A DNA stretch of 64,000 bases from DASQYE01 sp035940775 (GTDB lineage: Bacteria; Acidobacteriota; Blastocatellia; Pyrinomonadales; Pyrinomonadaceae): the NCBI GenBank assembly GCA_035940775.1, contig DASZEN010000033.1, forward strand, positions 344,459-408,458. The letters run 5' to 3'. Made by a program: the position numbers and the translations under genes. The notes beneath the pieces were generated by a model. The model saw only the letters and a list, made by a program, of their open reading frames with translations. It made no database searches and was not told where the DNA came from. Below are positions 1 to 10,080 of the stretch, piece after piece. The first letter of the stretch is position 1, and every line of letters begins with the position of its first letter.

Positions 1-861
1 GACCGCCACTAGGCCCGTGCCCGTCATCTCAAAGACGCCGACCTCGTTGGCCGCGCCGAAGCGGTTCTTGGCGGCGCGCACGATGCGATGATTGTGATGA
101 CGCTCGCCCTCGAAGTAGAGCACCGTATCGACGATGTGTTCCAGGGCTTTCGGCCCGGCGATTGATCCTTCTTTGGTGACGTGGCCGATGAGAAAGACCG
201 GGATGGTACGGTTTTTAGCGAGGAGCAGAAATTGACCGGCGACCTCTCTGACCTGCGAGACGGAGCCGGGCGCGCTCTCTATGTTGGAGGAGAAGATGGT
301 CTGAATCGAATCTACTATGATCGCGCCCGGCGTCATCCGCTCGATCTCGTCAAAGATATTTTCGAGCGTCGTTTCGGGCAGGAGGTAAAGCCGCTCAGCC
401 CGGACGCCGAGGCGCTCGCCGCGCATCTTGATCTGCCGTTCGGATTCCTCGCCCGAAACGTAAAGCACGGTCGTCCCGGCAGCGCTCAGCCGATCTGCGA
501 CCTGCAAGAGCAGGGTGGATTTTCCGATGCCGGGGTCGCCGCCGATCAGTATGAGCGAGCCGGGGACGACGCCGCCGCCGAGCACTCGATCAAACTCCGT
601 GACGCCCGATGAGATACGCGCGTCGTCCTGCGATTCGATCTCGCCGTAGGCGACCGGCTTGACCTCGCGCAGGCGAAACCCGCCGCGCGCCACGCCCGCC
701 TCCTTCTTCGCTCCCGAGGCGCTACTGCTGCTTCGCGCGCGCTCCTCCACGAACGAGTTCCACTCGCCGCAATCGGGGCATTTGCCGAGCCACTTGCGCG
801 ATTGCGAGCCACACTTTTGACAGACATAAACGGTTGCCGGAGCCTTCGCCACTTCTTCCAC
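1..861 (-). CDS. radA: DNA repair protein RadA (5' part; 3' end outside window)
   Basis: RadA/Sms is a RecA-like ATPase that helps process recombination intermediates and branch migration. Seen: an N-terminal C4 zinc finger (CxxC at residues 14-17 and 28-31), a Walker A motif GGDPGIGKST, and near the cut end the RadA signature KNRFG. About 287 of the usual ~450 residues lie in the window; the Lon-like C-terminal domain is missing because the window starts here. I chose the GTG at 861 (VEEVAKAP...); another GTG at 852 would give the more usual VAKAP start. It lies downstream of the ArsC-like gene on the same strand with a short gap, so the two may be co-transcribed. Family assignment is very sure, the exact start is not. 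Confidence 0.95.
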   Translation of the reverse strand, partial: MEEVAKAPATVYVCQKCGSQSRKWLGKCPDCGEWNSFVEERARSSSSASGAKKEAGVARGGFRLREVKPVAYGEIESQDDARISSGVTEFDRVLGGGVVPGSLILIGGDPGIGKSTLLLQVADRLSAAGTTVLYVSGEESERQIKMRGERLGVRAERLYLLPETTLENIFDEIERMTPGAIIVDSIQTIFSSNIESAPGSVSQVREVAGQFLLLAKNRTIPVFLIGHVTKEGSIAGPKALEHIVDTVLYFEGERHHNHRIVRAAKNRFGAANEVGVFEMTGTGLVAV

Positions 862-877
862 ACCCCACGCGTTCGGT

Positions 878-1255
878 TTACTTTTTAGATGCCCGCTCGT
901 CGCCGATTACTGCTTTGATATTCTCCACGGGGCGACCGAGCACGGCGCGCGCGCCTCTTTCCACGATAGGCCGTTGGATCAAGTCCGGATGCCTGACCAT
1001 CAGCGCGATAAGCTCGTCATCGGAGAACGAGTCTTTCGCCAGTCCAAGCTCTCGATAGATCGCCTCGCTCGTGCGTAAAAGCGCGCGCGGCGCAATCTTC
1101 ATCTTCGCGAGCAGCTCACGCAGCTTCGCTTCCGTGAGCGGTGCCGTGTAGTAGTTGACCTTCTCGAACGCAATGCCGCTCTCACGGAGCAGCCTGTCGA
1201 CCTCGCGGCACTTCGTTCAAGTCGGCTTCTCATAAACCGTGATCTTGTCTTTCAT
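878..1255 (-). CDS. ArsC/Spx-like thioredoxin-fold protein, candidate selenoprotein (in-frame UGA = Sec13)
   Basis: Reading through one TGA at 1217-1219 gives a 125-residue protein, the normal length of the ArsC/YffB/Spx family. It starts MKDKITVYEKPT, has the TGA at codon 13, and continues TKCREVDRLL. The family motif here is KPxCxxC, so the UGA replaces the first, catalytic Cys and gives UxxC. The rest fits the family, including HPDLIQRPIV and AVLGRPVENI near the C-terminus. A naive gene call would start at the ATG at 1102 and lose the active site. An 8-bp stem begins five bases after the UGA (separate entry). Members reduce arsenate or act as thiol regulators; the substrate cannot be told here. 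Alternatives are a Cys-to-stop mutation or a sequencing error. Selenoprotein status is an inference. Confidence 0.72.
1172..1212 (-). promoter_or_regulatory. candidate bacterial SECIS-like stem-loop after the UGA
   Basis: Bases 1212-1205 (AGUGCCGC on the minus strand) pair with 1179-1172 (GCGGCAUU). This makes eight pairs including one G-U and closes a 25-nt loop that can form a further short GAG/CUC stem. The structure begins five nucleotides after the UGA, inside the coding region, where bacterial SECIS elements for SelB lie. The upper part does not match the E. coli fdhF apical loop closely, and bacterial SECIS elements are poorly conserved. Confidence 0.45.
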
Positions 1256-1271
1256 CTCAAGGATTGCCTCT

Positions 1272-2549
1272 TTAGGGGAAGATGCCGCGTACGCGCGTGG
1301 CCTCGGCGACGCGGTCGACGGCCAGTATGTATGCGCCCGTCCGCATGTCCGTACGGTATCTCTCCGTCGTGTCATGGACGGAGCGAAAGGCCGTCTGCAT
1401 GGTCTGTTCCAGCCGCGCGTTGATCTGCGTCTCCGACCAGAAATAAGAGTATTGATCCTGCACCCATTCGTAATAGCTGACGGTGACGCCGCCCGCGTTG
1501 GCCAGTATGTCGGGGACGAGAAATACGCCCGCGTCGGCCAGCACGCGGTCGGCGCCGGGCGTGACCGGCCCGTTGGCAAGCTCCGCGATGATGCGTGCCT
1601 TGACGCGCTCGACGTTGCTGAGCGTGATGCTGTTTTCGAGCGCCGACGGTAGAAGGATGTCGCAATCGACTTCGAGCACGGCGCCGCATTCTATCTCTCG
1701 CGCATTGGCCAAGCCGAGGACAGCGCCCGTCTCGCGTTTGTGTTGCAGCGCGGCCTGCACGTCGATCCCGTTCTCGGCATAAACGCCGCTGCGGGAATCG
1801 CAGATGGCGACGACGCGCGCGCCGTCTCCGGCGACGAGCCGTGCGATGTTTGCGCCCGCGTTGCCAAAACCATGCACGGCGACGCGCGCCTCCCTCAGAT
1901 CGACGCCCTTGATGCGACATGCCTCGCGCAGCGCATAGAGACATCCGCGCGCCGTCGCTTCGCTACGCCCCTGAGAGCCGCCGAGCGCGATGGGCTTGCC
2001 CGTGACGACGGCCAGTTCCGTGTGCCCGCGCACCATCGAGATGGTGTCCATGATCCACGCCATCGTCTGCTCGTCCGTATAGACATCCGGCGCGGGGATG
2101 TCGCTGTCACGACCGATGACGGGCGCGATCTCGAAAGCATAGCGACGGGTGAGGCGCTCAAGCTCGTCGCGCGACATTGATTTGGGGTCGCAGACGACTC
2201 CGCCTTTGCCGCCGCCGTAGGGTATACCGACGGTCGCGCACTTCCAGGTCATCCAGGAGGCGAGCGCCTTGACCTCGTCGAGCGTGACCTGCGGGTGATA
2301 GCGTATGCCGCCCTTGGCCGGGCCCCGCGCGATGTTGTGCTGCACGCGATAGCCCTCGAAGACCTCGACGCGGCCGCTGTCCATCTTCACCGGAATGGAG
2401 ACGACGAGCTGGCGCTTGGCGTGCTTCAGGACGCTCCGCATGGATTGATCCAGTTCCAGATAATCCGCCGCGATGTCGAACTGCTGCTTGGCGATCTCGA
2501 ACGGGTTCAGTTCCTCCTGGCTCTTCGCTGTCGCTTCTATTTCAAGCAT
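1272..2549 (-). CDS. gdhA: glutamate dehydrogenase (Glu/Leu/Phe/Val dehydrogenase family)
   Basis: Cytosolic enzyme for the reversible oxidative deamination of glutamate to 2-oxoglutarate and ammonia. The 425-residue length is typical of the hexameric class. Visible motifs: substrate-binding RGPAKGGIRYHP around residues 75-86, the catalytic lysine in PYGGGKGG near residue 115, and the Rossmann motif HGFGNAGANIA in the C-terminal nucleotide-binding domain. The ATG at 2549 has a GGAGGT Shine-Dalgarno eight bases upstream, which fixes the start. NAD versus NADP preference cannot be read with confidence. It lies between the ferritin-like gene and the ArsC-like gene on the same strand. Confidence 0.95.
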   Translation of the reverse strand: MLEIEATAKSQEELNPFEIAKQQFDIAADYLELDQSMRSVLKHAKRQLVVSIPVKMDSGRVEVFEGYRVQHNIARGPAKGGIRYHPQVTLDEVKALASWMTWKCATVGIPYGGGKGGVVCDPKSMSRDELERLTRRYAFEIAPVIGRDSDIPAPDVYTDEQTMAWIMDTISMVRGHTELAVVTGKPIALGGSQGRSEATARGCLYALREACRIKGVDLREARVAVHGFGNAGANIARLVAGDGARVVAICDSRSGVYAENGIDVQAALQHKRETGAVLGLANAREIECGAVLEVDCDILLPSALENSITLSNVERVKARIIAELANGPVTPGADRVLADAGVFLVPDILANAGGVTVSYYEWVQDQYSYFWSETQINARLEQTMQTAFRSVHDTTERYRTDMRTGAYILAVDRVAEATRVRGIFP

Positions 2550-2678
2550 CCGGGCCGACCTCCCGCAAGAAAAGATGAGCTATGAGCACGAAATACTTAA
2601 GGTATGGATGATTGCCAAAAACGCCCGCCCCGTCCGGCTCGCCCCCCGCTTTCTTTTAGCGCCTTACGTTTTCCAGCC

Positions 2679-2987
2679 TTACCCTTCGGCCTTCTCCTCT
2701 ATCTCCGTAATATCTCCGTCCGTGAAGAGATAGGTACGCATGTGCTTGTCGAAGACGGGGTTGATGCGGCGAAGGTATTCGAGGCCCATCATGGCGTGCT
2801 CGATCTCCTCGTCGCGATTGTGTTCGAGGATGCGGCGCAGTTGGTCATCACGGGTGGCCTGCGCGCGTTGATTGTACCAATCGACGGCCTCCAACTCTTC
2901 CTGCACGCTTTTGACGGCGCGCGAAAAATTGAGCGCCAGCTCGCTCATCTCCTCATAATTCTCATGCCATTCGGCACTGGTCGCCAT
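2679..2987 (-). CDS. encapsulin-type ferritin-like protein (EncFtn family)
   Basis: EncFtn proteins are short two-helix ferritin-like proteins that form annular decamers, oxidise Fe(II), and are usually packed inside encapsulin shells. This 102-residue protein carries the family pattern: EELEAVDWYNQR around residues 30-41, HNRDEEIEH around 56-64, and RTYLF near 84-88. Glu31, Glu61 and His64 sit where the di-iron ligands of the Rhodospirillum rubrum protein lie. I start at the ATG at 2987 (MATSAEW) because the frame upstream to 3155 shows no family resemblance and a GAGGAG lies about 11 bases before 2987. Oddly, no encapsulin shell gene is adjacent and the C-terminus lacks an obvious LxxGSL-type cargo peptide. 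Confidence 0.88.
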   Translation of the reverse strand: MATSAEWHENYEEMSELALNFSRAVKSVQEELEAVDWYNQRAQATRDDQLRRILEHNRDEEIEHAMMGLEYLRRINPVFDKHMRTYLFTDGDITEIEEKAEG

Positions 2988-3271
2988 AAGTGATTTCGCT
3001 CCTCGGTGAGTAATCAGGTTTGAACGCTCCAATCCTAAAAGAATTAACGCGCCCTGTACAGTAGAGCAACAAGGTATGGTGGAACGGCACTCGGGCCCTT
3101 TCGGCCTGCGACCGCCAAAATAGCCATTGATCGCTAGAGAGAGAGCGCGCGTCACGGCTCAGAACAGTTTTCTTCGATTGAAGGGAACAAGATGCCGTTC
3201 GTCGGAGTCTAATCACACAGAGTACGCTCCCTGGATGACCCGCCTGGCACCGGCATGGGAGGAATGAAGAG

Positions 3272-4081
3272 ATGTTTAATAACCTGGTCGAGTCCGATCT
3301 GCACCCGCAGGAGCGCGTGCGCCGAAGCTGGTTCTTTCTTGGAACCCTTGCAGCCTATGCCGTGCTGTTGATGCTGGCGGGCGTCGCAAGCATCTACGCC
3401 TACGACGCTCATCTGGATGAGCTGACGGCCGAATACGACGTGACGTTCGTCCCGCCCGTGGAACCGAACGTCGCAGAGCCCGAGAGAAATTCACCGCCCA
3501 GAGCCACCACGCCCGCTGCTCAAAGCGAGCGCCAAATCCCGGAGCGAAGAGAGGCCGTGGCTCGCGTCAGCGACTCCACCACTGCGCCCGAAGAGATTTC
3601 CAGCACTCCTTCGAGAGTGCGGGAGCTTCCCCCCGGCCAAGTGGTAATCAACGGAAGAGAGGATATAGATGTCGCGACGCCCGGTCTTACGGGTGGCCCG
3701 GCGGGAAGAAACACTGGCGGCAGCGGCGGCGGCCCTTCGACTGCCGTGCACGTTGATATACCGGATACGCCGCCGCCTCCGAGGGTCGTGCCGCCCAGGC
3801 CCGTCGTCAAGAGCGGCGGGGTGCTCAATGGCGACGCCATCTCTCTGCCCAAACCCGTCTATCCGTCAACGGCCAAACTCGTCAAGGCTTCCGGCATGGT
3901 CATGGTGCAGGTGTTGATCGATGAAACGGGCAAGGTCGTTTCGGCGCAGGCAGTATCGGGCCATTCCCTTTTACGAGCGGTGGCGGTGGAGGCTGCCTAC
4001 AAGGCGCGATTCAGACCGACCCTCCTCTCGCAACAGCCCGTGAAAGTCTCCGGCGTGATTACCTACAACTTCGTTCTCTAG
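3272..4081 (+). CDS. TonB-family energy transducer-like protein
   Basis: 269 residues. It has a cytosolic N-terminus, one membrane helix around residues 24-46 (AAYAVLLMLAGVASIYAY), a long Pro/Arg/Ser/Gly-rich periplasmic linker, and a C-terminal TonB domain from about residue 185. That domain includes PKPVYPSTAKLVKASG, a GKVVSAQAVSGHSLL segment and the final strand VSGVITYNFVL. TonB proteins carry proton-motive energy to outer-membrane transporters. Many bacteria encode several TonB-like proteins, so the partner transporter is unknown; no exbB/exbD is adjacent. Shine-Dalgarno GGGAGG lies before the ATG. It is divergent from the ferritin-like gene and convergent with alr. Confidence 0.88.
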   Translation: MFNNLVESDLHPQERVRRSWFFLGTLAAYAVLLMLAGVASIYAYDAHLDELTAEYDVTFVPPVEPNVAEPERNSPPRATTPAAQSERQIPERREAVARVSDSTTAPEEISSTPSRVRELPPGQVVINGREDIDVATPGLTGGPAGRNTGGSGGGPSTAVHVDIPDTPPPPRVVPPRPVVKSGGVLNGDAISLPKPVYPSTAKLVKASGMVMVQVLIDETGKVVSAQAVSGHSLLRAVAVEAAYKARFRPTLLSQQPVKVSGVITYNFVL

Positions 4082-4161
4082 CGAGCATAAAACCTCACCA
4101 TAGAGTAGATACACACGAGTCCGTCCCCTCTCAAGCCCGCTCGAATCCTGCCTGTAGTAAA

Positions 4162-4197
4162 AAGGTGCGTGGCCAGCCGCAAGCGACCACGCACCTT
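4162..4197 (-). terminator. intrinsic terminator of alr, between convergent tonB-like and alr
   Basis: Perfect 11-bp inverted repeat (AAGGTGCGTGG / CCACGCACCTT, arms 4162-4172 and 4187-4197). On the minus strand the stem runs into TTTTT, as in a Rho-independent terminator. It sits 25 bp past the alr stop and about 80 bp past the tonB-like stop. Confidence 0.8.
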
Positions 4198-4221
4198 CCC
4201 CTCGTTTCATCGTCGCGCCGT

Positions 4222-5400
4222 CTACCGCTTTGCGGGCAGGTAATAACGCGGGACGCGCTCGCTAATGCCGCACGTTATCTCGTATGAGAGCGTGCCCGCT
4301 GTCTTCGCTATGTTTTCGGCGGGCACTGAGAGCGCGCCGTCTTCGCCGAGCACCGTGACCGTATCGCCCACCGCCACGCCCGGAACATCCGTTACGTCCA
4401 CGAGCGTCAAGTCCATAGAGATGCGTCCCACCACCGAGGCGTAGGCCCCGCGCACAATGACGCGCCCACGATTCGAGAGAGCGCGCGCGTACCCGTCGTT
4501 AAAGCCCATGGGAATAGTCGCCACCAGCATTTCCCGCGAAGCCTCGAACGTACATCCGTAGCCCAACAGCTCTCCCCTGTGAATACGCTTCAACAGCGTG
4601 ATTTGAGAGCGCACGGCCATTACGGGGCGCAGGGGTGGCGGCGCGGGTGCGGGCTCTGGCGCGAGCACGTCGCGCCAGAGCCCGTAGAGCATGCCGCCCG
4701 GCCGCACCATATTGCCCCGCGCTTCGGGATGCGCGCAGGTGGCCGCCGAGTTCGCCATGTGCTCGTAGGTCGGATGGTAGCCGCGCTCGCGAAAAGTATT
4801 TACCGCTTCACGGAAGCGCGCCAGTTGATCGTTTGTGAAGCAGTCGCGGTCAGGATCATCGGCCGCAGCGAAGTGCGTCATCAAGCCGTCCACGCGAATG
4901 TGGCGGAATCTACCGAGCGCATCGAGGAACTCCCGCACCTCGTCATGGCGTATGCCAAGGCGGCCCATCCCCGTATCTATCTTGACGTGAACATCCGCGA
5001 TACGACCCGCATCACGCGCCGCCGCGTCGATGGCCTCCGCCATGTCCGGGCGATAGACTACGGGAACGAGCGATTCCGCCAGGCAGATTTGCGCCTGCCC
5101 CTCCCAGAAACCACCGAGGCATAGAATGGATGAAGTGATGCCCGCACGCCTGAGTTGGACTGCCTCTTCCGGCAATGCCACGGCAAACCATTTCGCGCCC
5201 TCTCGCGCGAGCCTTCGCGCGCACTCGACCGCGCCGTGCCCGTAAGCGTTCGCCTTGACGACCGCCATCACCTCTACCTTTGGGCCCACGCGCTCGCGCA
5301 CCGCCTCGAAGTTCGAGGCCAGCGCATCCAGATCGATCTCCGCCCACGTCGGTCTCCGCCCGAACAACTCCAACGCGTCTTCTCTGTCACCGCTCATCAT
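4222..5400 (-). CDS. alr: alanine racemase
   Basis: PLP-dependent enzyme that converts L-alanine to D-alanine for peptidoglycan. 392 residues, close to family length. The PLP lysine lies in VVKANAYGHG near residue 49. The TIM-barrel segments HVKIDTGMGRLG and EHMANSAAT follow, and the C-terminal beta domain carries the second catalytic Tyr region (ELLGYGCTFEA). The ATG at 5400 is followed by a second ATG codon, so the start may be three bases shorter. No other cell-wall gene is adjacent. Confidence 0.95.
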   Translation of the reverse strand: MMSGDREDALELFGRRPTWAEIDLDALASNFEAVRERVGPKVEVMAVVKANAYGHGAVECARRLAREGAKWFAVALPEEAVQLRRAGITSSILCLGGFWEGQAQICLAESLVPVVYRPDMAEAIDAAARDAGRIADVHVKIDTGMGRLGIRHDEVREFLDALGRFRHIRVDGLMTHFAAADDPDRDCFTNDQLARFREAVNTFRERGYHPTYEHMANSAATCAHPEARGNMVRPGGMLYGLWRDVLAPEPAPAPPPLRPVMAVRSQITLLKRIHRGELLGYGCTFEASREMLVATIPMGFNDGYARALSNRGRVIVRGAYASVVGRISMDLTLVDVTDVPGVAVGDTVTVLGEDGALSVPAENIAKTAGTLSYEITCGISERVPRYYLPAKR

Positions 5401-5592
5401 CGTGCCGCCATGAAATTATAGAGTCGCTGAATCAACCGGGCAGCAGCCGTCGCCGCCGACATCCACTCGCCCATGAAGATGCGGCTGTCACACTAACATA
5501 CCGACCTACGGCGTGCGTAGCCGCTGCTTAAGGCTTTGATGAAAAAGTCCTCTTTGATGAAATGGCGGGCCGGGTCGATGGAAAAGTTCGGA

Positions 5593-5625
5593 GGGACGCG
5601 CGCGTACACACGCACGCGCCGTCCC
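5593..5625 (-). terminator. hairpin after the radical SAM gene, possible terminator
   Basis: GGGACG/CGTCCC (5593-5598, 5620-5625) plus GCGCG/CGCGC (5600-5604, 5615-5619) with one bulged C. It lies 12 bp beyond the stop of the radical SAM gene at 5638. There is no clear T-run on the minus strand. Confidence 0.4.
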
Positions 5626-5637
5626 CCTGTCGGGCGG

Positions 5638-7125
5638 CTATTCGCCGTAGGATTCCATGAGTTTGCGAAAGTGGTAGCCCATGGCGGCCAATCTCATCGC
5701 CTCCGTAAACTTATCGCGGTGTTCGGAGACGGCGCGGGCGACGAAGCGCCAGAACTCCCTGCGCTCGTGATCGAGGATGCCGAGTTTCAGAGCCATGCGC
5801 GCCAGCGCAGCGATGCCGCTCACGGCGCTGTAATGAGGCTGGAATGACCCGCCCACTGGCGGAACTCGCTTCAGACATTCGAGTGCCCGCCGATAGTATT
5901 CGCTCGGTTTGTAGATCGTTCGCAGCACGGACTGGTAACCCTCTATGAGGCGCGCGGCGTCCATCTTCGGCACAAAGTTCAGATCAATGCTGGTATTGTT
6001 TCCGGCGCTTTCGGCGAGCAGGCGGCCCTCGCGCTTGAGTCGCCGCCAGAGCTGCGTATCGGGAAGCGCCGTCAGCAGCCCGACCATCGCGAGCGGGATC
6101 GCACTCTCACGTATGAAGTTGATCTGCCGCTCGAAGATGTCCTCCGGGTCGGTGTCGAAGCCGACGATAAAGCCGCCCATCACCTCCATCCCGTAGCTCT
6201 GAATCTTTCTCACGGAATCGAGCAGGTCGCCGCGTATGTTCTGCTTCTTTTGGGCTTCTATGAGGCTCTCTTCGACGGGCGTTTCGATCCCCAGAAAGAC
6301 GCGGTCGAAACCTGCGCTGCGCATTCCCTCAAGCAGCTCATCATCTTCCGCGAGGTTGACGCTCGCCTCCGTCAAGAGTTCAAACGGGCGTCCGTTGCGC
6401 TCCTGCCATGCGGCAAGCTCCGGCAATAATCTTTTCACGTTTCGTTTATTGCCGATAAAATTGTCGTCCACAATAAAGACGGTTCCGTGCCATCCCGTAG
6501 CCAACAGCGCGTCCAGCTCGGCCAGCATCTGCCCGCTCGACTTCGTACGCGGGACGCGCCCGTAGATTTCTATGATGTCGCAGAACTCGCAATTGAAAGG
6601 GCAGCCGCGCGAGTATTGCACGGACATCGCGCTGTAGCGTTTGCGCTCGATGAGCGAGAAGTCCGGGACGGGCGTGACGGAGAGAGGCGGGCGCTCAGCC
6701 GCTTGATAAAGCCGCCTGGCCTGGCCTCGCTCCAGGTCTGCGACGAACTCGGGCAGCGTCGTCTCAGCTTCGCCGAGGAAGATGTGGTCGGCATCTGGCA
6801 GGCTCTCGGTATTGGTCGTGACGTACGGCCCGCCGATCACGATGCGCTTTCCAAGCGCCTTGCAGCGCGCGACGACGCTCCGCAGCGAATCCTTCTGAAC
6901 CAGCATCGCCGTCAGGAAGATCATGTCGGCCCACTCGATCTCCGAGGATTTGAGCGGTCTCAGGTTCAGGTCGACGAGGCGTCTTTCCCAGGAGCGGGGC
7001 AAAAGCGCCGAGACGGTCAACAGCCCGAGCGGCGGAAAGGCTGAGCGTTTGCCCTCGAACGAGAGCGCATGCCGAAAGCTCCAATAGGTATCCGGGTATT
7101 CCGGATTGATAAGCAGAATCTTCAT
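5638..7125 (-). CDS. B12-binding domain radical SAM protein
   Basis: 495 residues. The N-terminal ~140 residues are a cobalamin-binding-like Rossmann domain (MKILLINPEYP, VIGGPYVT, IFLGEAE). A radical SAM core follows with the CxxxCxxC cluster motif at Cys175, Cys179 and Cys182 (SRGCPFNCEFCDI), then a C-terminal region of the type often seen as DUF4070. Proteins of this architecture methylate or couple unactivated carbons, as in hopanoid C-methylation, or modify lipids and peptides; the substrate here is unknown. A second gene of the same architecture lies upstream on the same strand, about 300 bp away. No hopanoid or carotenoid genes are adjacent to point to a pathway. Confidence 0.85.
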   Translation of the reverse strand: MKILLINPEYPDTYWSFRHALSFEGKRSAFPPLGLLTVSALLPRSWERRLVDLNLRPLKSSEIEWADMIFLTAMLVQKDSLRSVVARCKALGKRIVIGGPYVTTNTESLPDADHIFLGEAETTLPEFVADLERGQARRLYQAAERPPLSVTPVPDFSLIERKRYSAMSVQYSRGCPFNCEFCDIIEIYGRVPRTKSSGQMLAELDALLATGWHGTVFIVDDNFIGNKRNVKRLLPELAAWQERNGRPFELLTEASVNLAEDDELLEGMRSAGFDRVFLGIETPVEESLIEAQKKQNIRGDLLDSVRKIQSYGMEVMGGFIVGFDTDPEDIFERQINFIRESAIPLAMVGLLTALPDTQLWRRLKREGRLLAESAGNNTSIDLNFVPKMDAARLIEGYQSVLRTIYKPSEYYRRALECLKRVPPVGGSFQPHYSAVSGIAALARMALKLGILDHERREFWRFVARAVSEHRDKFTEAMRLAAMGYHFRKLMESYGE

Positions 7126-7421
7126 CGCGTCTTCCCTGCCCCTGCCCTCTAGCCCGCCGCGCGCTGATCGCCGCCGAGCCTGTCAATACTAAGAGTAAAA
7201 ATGATTAAGGTTACGTCAAACCGATATTACCCCTGCTGCGAATAAAAGGTTGTAATATTTAAGTCACAGGGCTTTCGGGAAACGTCAACGCTTTTGTAAA
7301 ACCGGGCCGGGCGGCGGCAGCAGCGCTCGGGCTCTGACGTGCGTCTCCCTTCAAACTGCCGCGCGCGGCGCGTAATCAAGTCGGGACGAGAATGGACGGC
7401 CGACCGCCCAGGCTCTTCTTT

Positions 7422-8987
<1,566 letters not shown>

Positions 8988-9167
8988 AACTCTTTCCGGC
9001 TCAGTTTAATAAACGTCGGGGGACGAATGTATTTATCAGGAACGGTCTTTGAAGGAACAAAGCACTGACGGCAAAAGGAGGGAGCTAAAAGCTTCGTTCC
9101 AGATGTCTGGAGGCAAATTGTTCGGGCGCAGTATAGCAGTTATGCCCGCTATCGTACATTAGAATCG

Positions 9168-9196
9168 TTGACTTCCTGTCGGATTCGGAGTAGAAA
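9168..9196 (+). promoter_or_regulatory. candidate sigma-70 promoter of the receiver-only regulator
   Basis: TTGACT (9168-9173), a 17-nt spacer and TAGAAA (9191-9196), about 70 bp before the GTG at 9265. Spacing is ideal and the -10 match moderate. The rest of the 277-bp divergent region (8988-9264) shows nothing else I can assign. Confidence 0.4.
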
Positions 9197-9264
9197 CATC
9201 TCAGCTAACCATTCCCCCCGTTTACCTTCCCCCCCATCGAGTTGAGCCCCCGAAGAGGATCGTA

Positions 9265-9669
9265 GTGTCTCAACCGGCAGAAGTATTACTTGAGCGGGCC
9301 GCTCCGCTCGTCATGGTTGTGGATGACTCTGAAGATATCCGCGAGATGATTAAGTTCGTCCTCGGTGCGCGCGGTTACAGGGTGGTGGAAGCGGAGAATG
9401 GACAGGAGGCGTTGAAGCTCGCCCGAGCCGAGTGTCCCGCCCTGATTCTAATGGATTTAAGTATGCCCGTGCTGGACGGCTTCGGCGCGGCGCGCGGCAT
9501 ACGCGAGATTACGGAAACCTGCGCCGTTCCGATCGTAGCCATTTCGGCTCATAACACGATAGACCATCGCGCCAAGGCGTTCGCCGTCGGGTTCAACGAT
9601 TATCTCACCAAGCCGCTTAATTTCTCTCAACTGCTCAACCTCGTTCAACACTTTCTTCAACCCGCTTAG
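9265..9669 (+). CDS. single-domain response regulator (CheY-like receiver)
   Basis: 134 residues made almost entirely of one receiver domain. The acidic pair VVDDSED is near residue 20, the phosphoacceptor Asp is in LILMDLSMPVLDG near residue 67, and the conserved Lys is in YLTKPL near residue 117. No output domain follows, so it probably acts by phosphotransfer or protein contact. The gene starts with GTG. No histidine kinase is adjacent. Confidence 0.92.
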   Translation: MSQPAEVLLERAAPLVMVVDDSEDIREMIKFVLGARGYRVVEAENGQEALKLARAECPALILMDLSMPVLDGFGAARGIREITETCAVPIVAISAHNTIDHRAKAFAVGFNDYLTKPLNFSQLLNLVQHFLQPA

Positions 9670-9751
9670 CCTTCGGCGCATCAACGCTTCCTGTATTTGC
9701 CGCCCGTAAAACCTTTTACGCATCAGGCGCACAGAGAGAGAGAGCGCGCGA

Positions 9752-9994
9752 CTATTCCAGATAGTGTTCGCCGAGGCGCGCCTGCAACTCGGTCGGCACG
9801 GCCTTCCAACTGGCAAGGCATAGCGCCTTGAGCGTCCAATCCGGAAGCTGCACACGCGAGCAGCGCCATTGTCCCTGCGCCTCCTCATAGAACCAGCAGT
9901 AATATGGCCCGCCCGCGCGGCGGCTGTAGAACATCCCCTGCCTGCTGAGAGCGTCTGTGCCCGCCGGATTGAAATAAACTCTAAGTCCGTTCAT
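9752..9994 (-). CDS. hypothetical protein
   Basis: An 80-residue protein (MNGLRVYFNPAG...) I do not recognise. It has several aromatic residues and three cysteines, and no membrane helix. The frame stays open to a GTG at 10075, but codons between 10075 and 9994 end mostly in A/T, unlike the genome, so I prefer the ATG at 9994. It is the last of three minus-strand genes after rpoZ. The short distances suggest an operon. Function unknown. Confidence 0.6.
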   Translation of the reverse strand: MNGLRVYFNPAGTDALSRQGMFYSRRAGGPYYCWFYEEAQGQWRCSRVQLPDWTLKALCLASWKAVPTELQARLGEHYLE

Positions 9995-10080
9995 CTGTGC
10001 CGTATTTGATTCTTCAAAAGCCTTTTCATTTCCGTAACCTTGAGGAGGAGGATGACGACGACGATGATTCTTCACACAGC

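Noticed and set aside
878..1102. A 74-residue gene starting at the ATG at 1102
   Set aside because: It is the C-terminal part of the ArsC-like protein; the reading frame continues upstream through the TGA to a normal start.
2679..3155. Longer ferritin-like protein starting at 3155
   Set aside because: The first 56 residues do not resemble EncFtn, and a ribosome site precedes the ATG at 2987.
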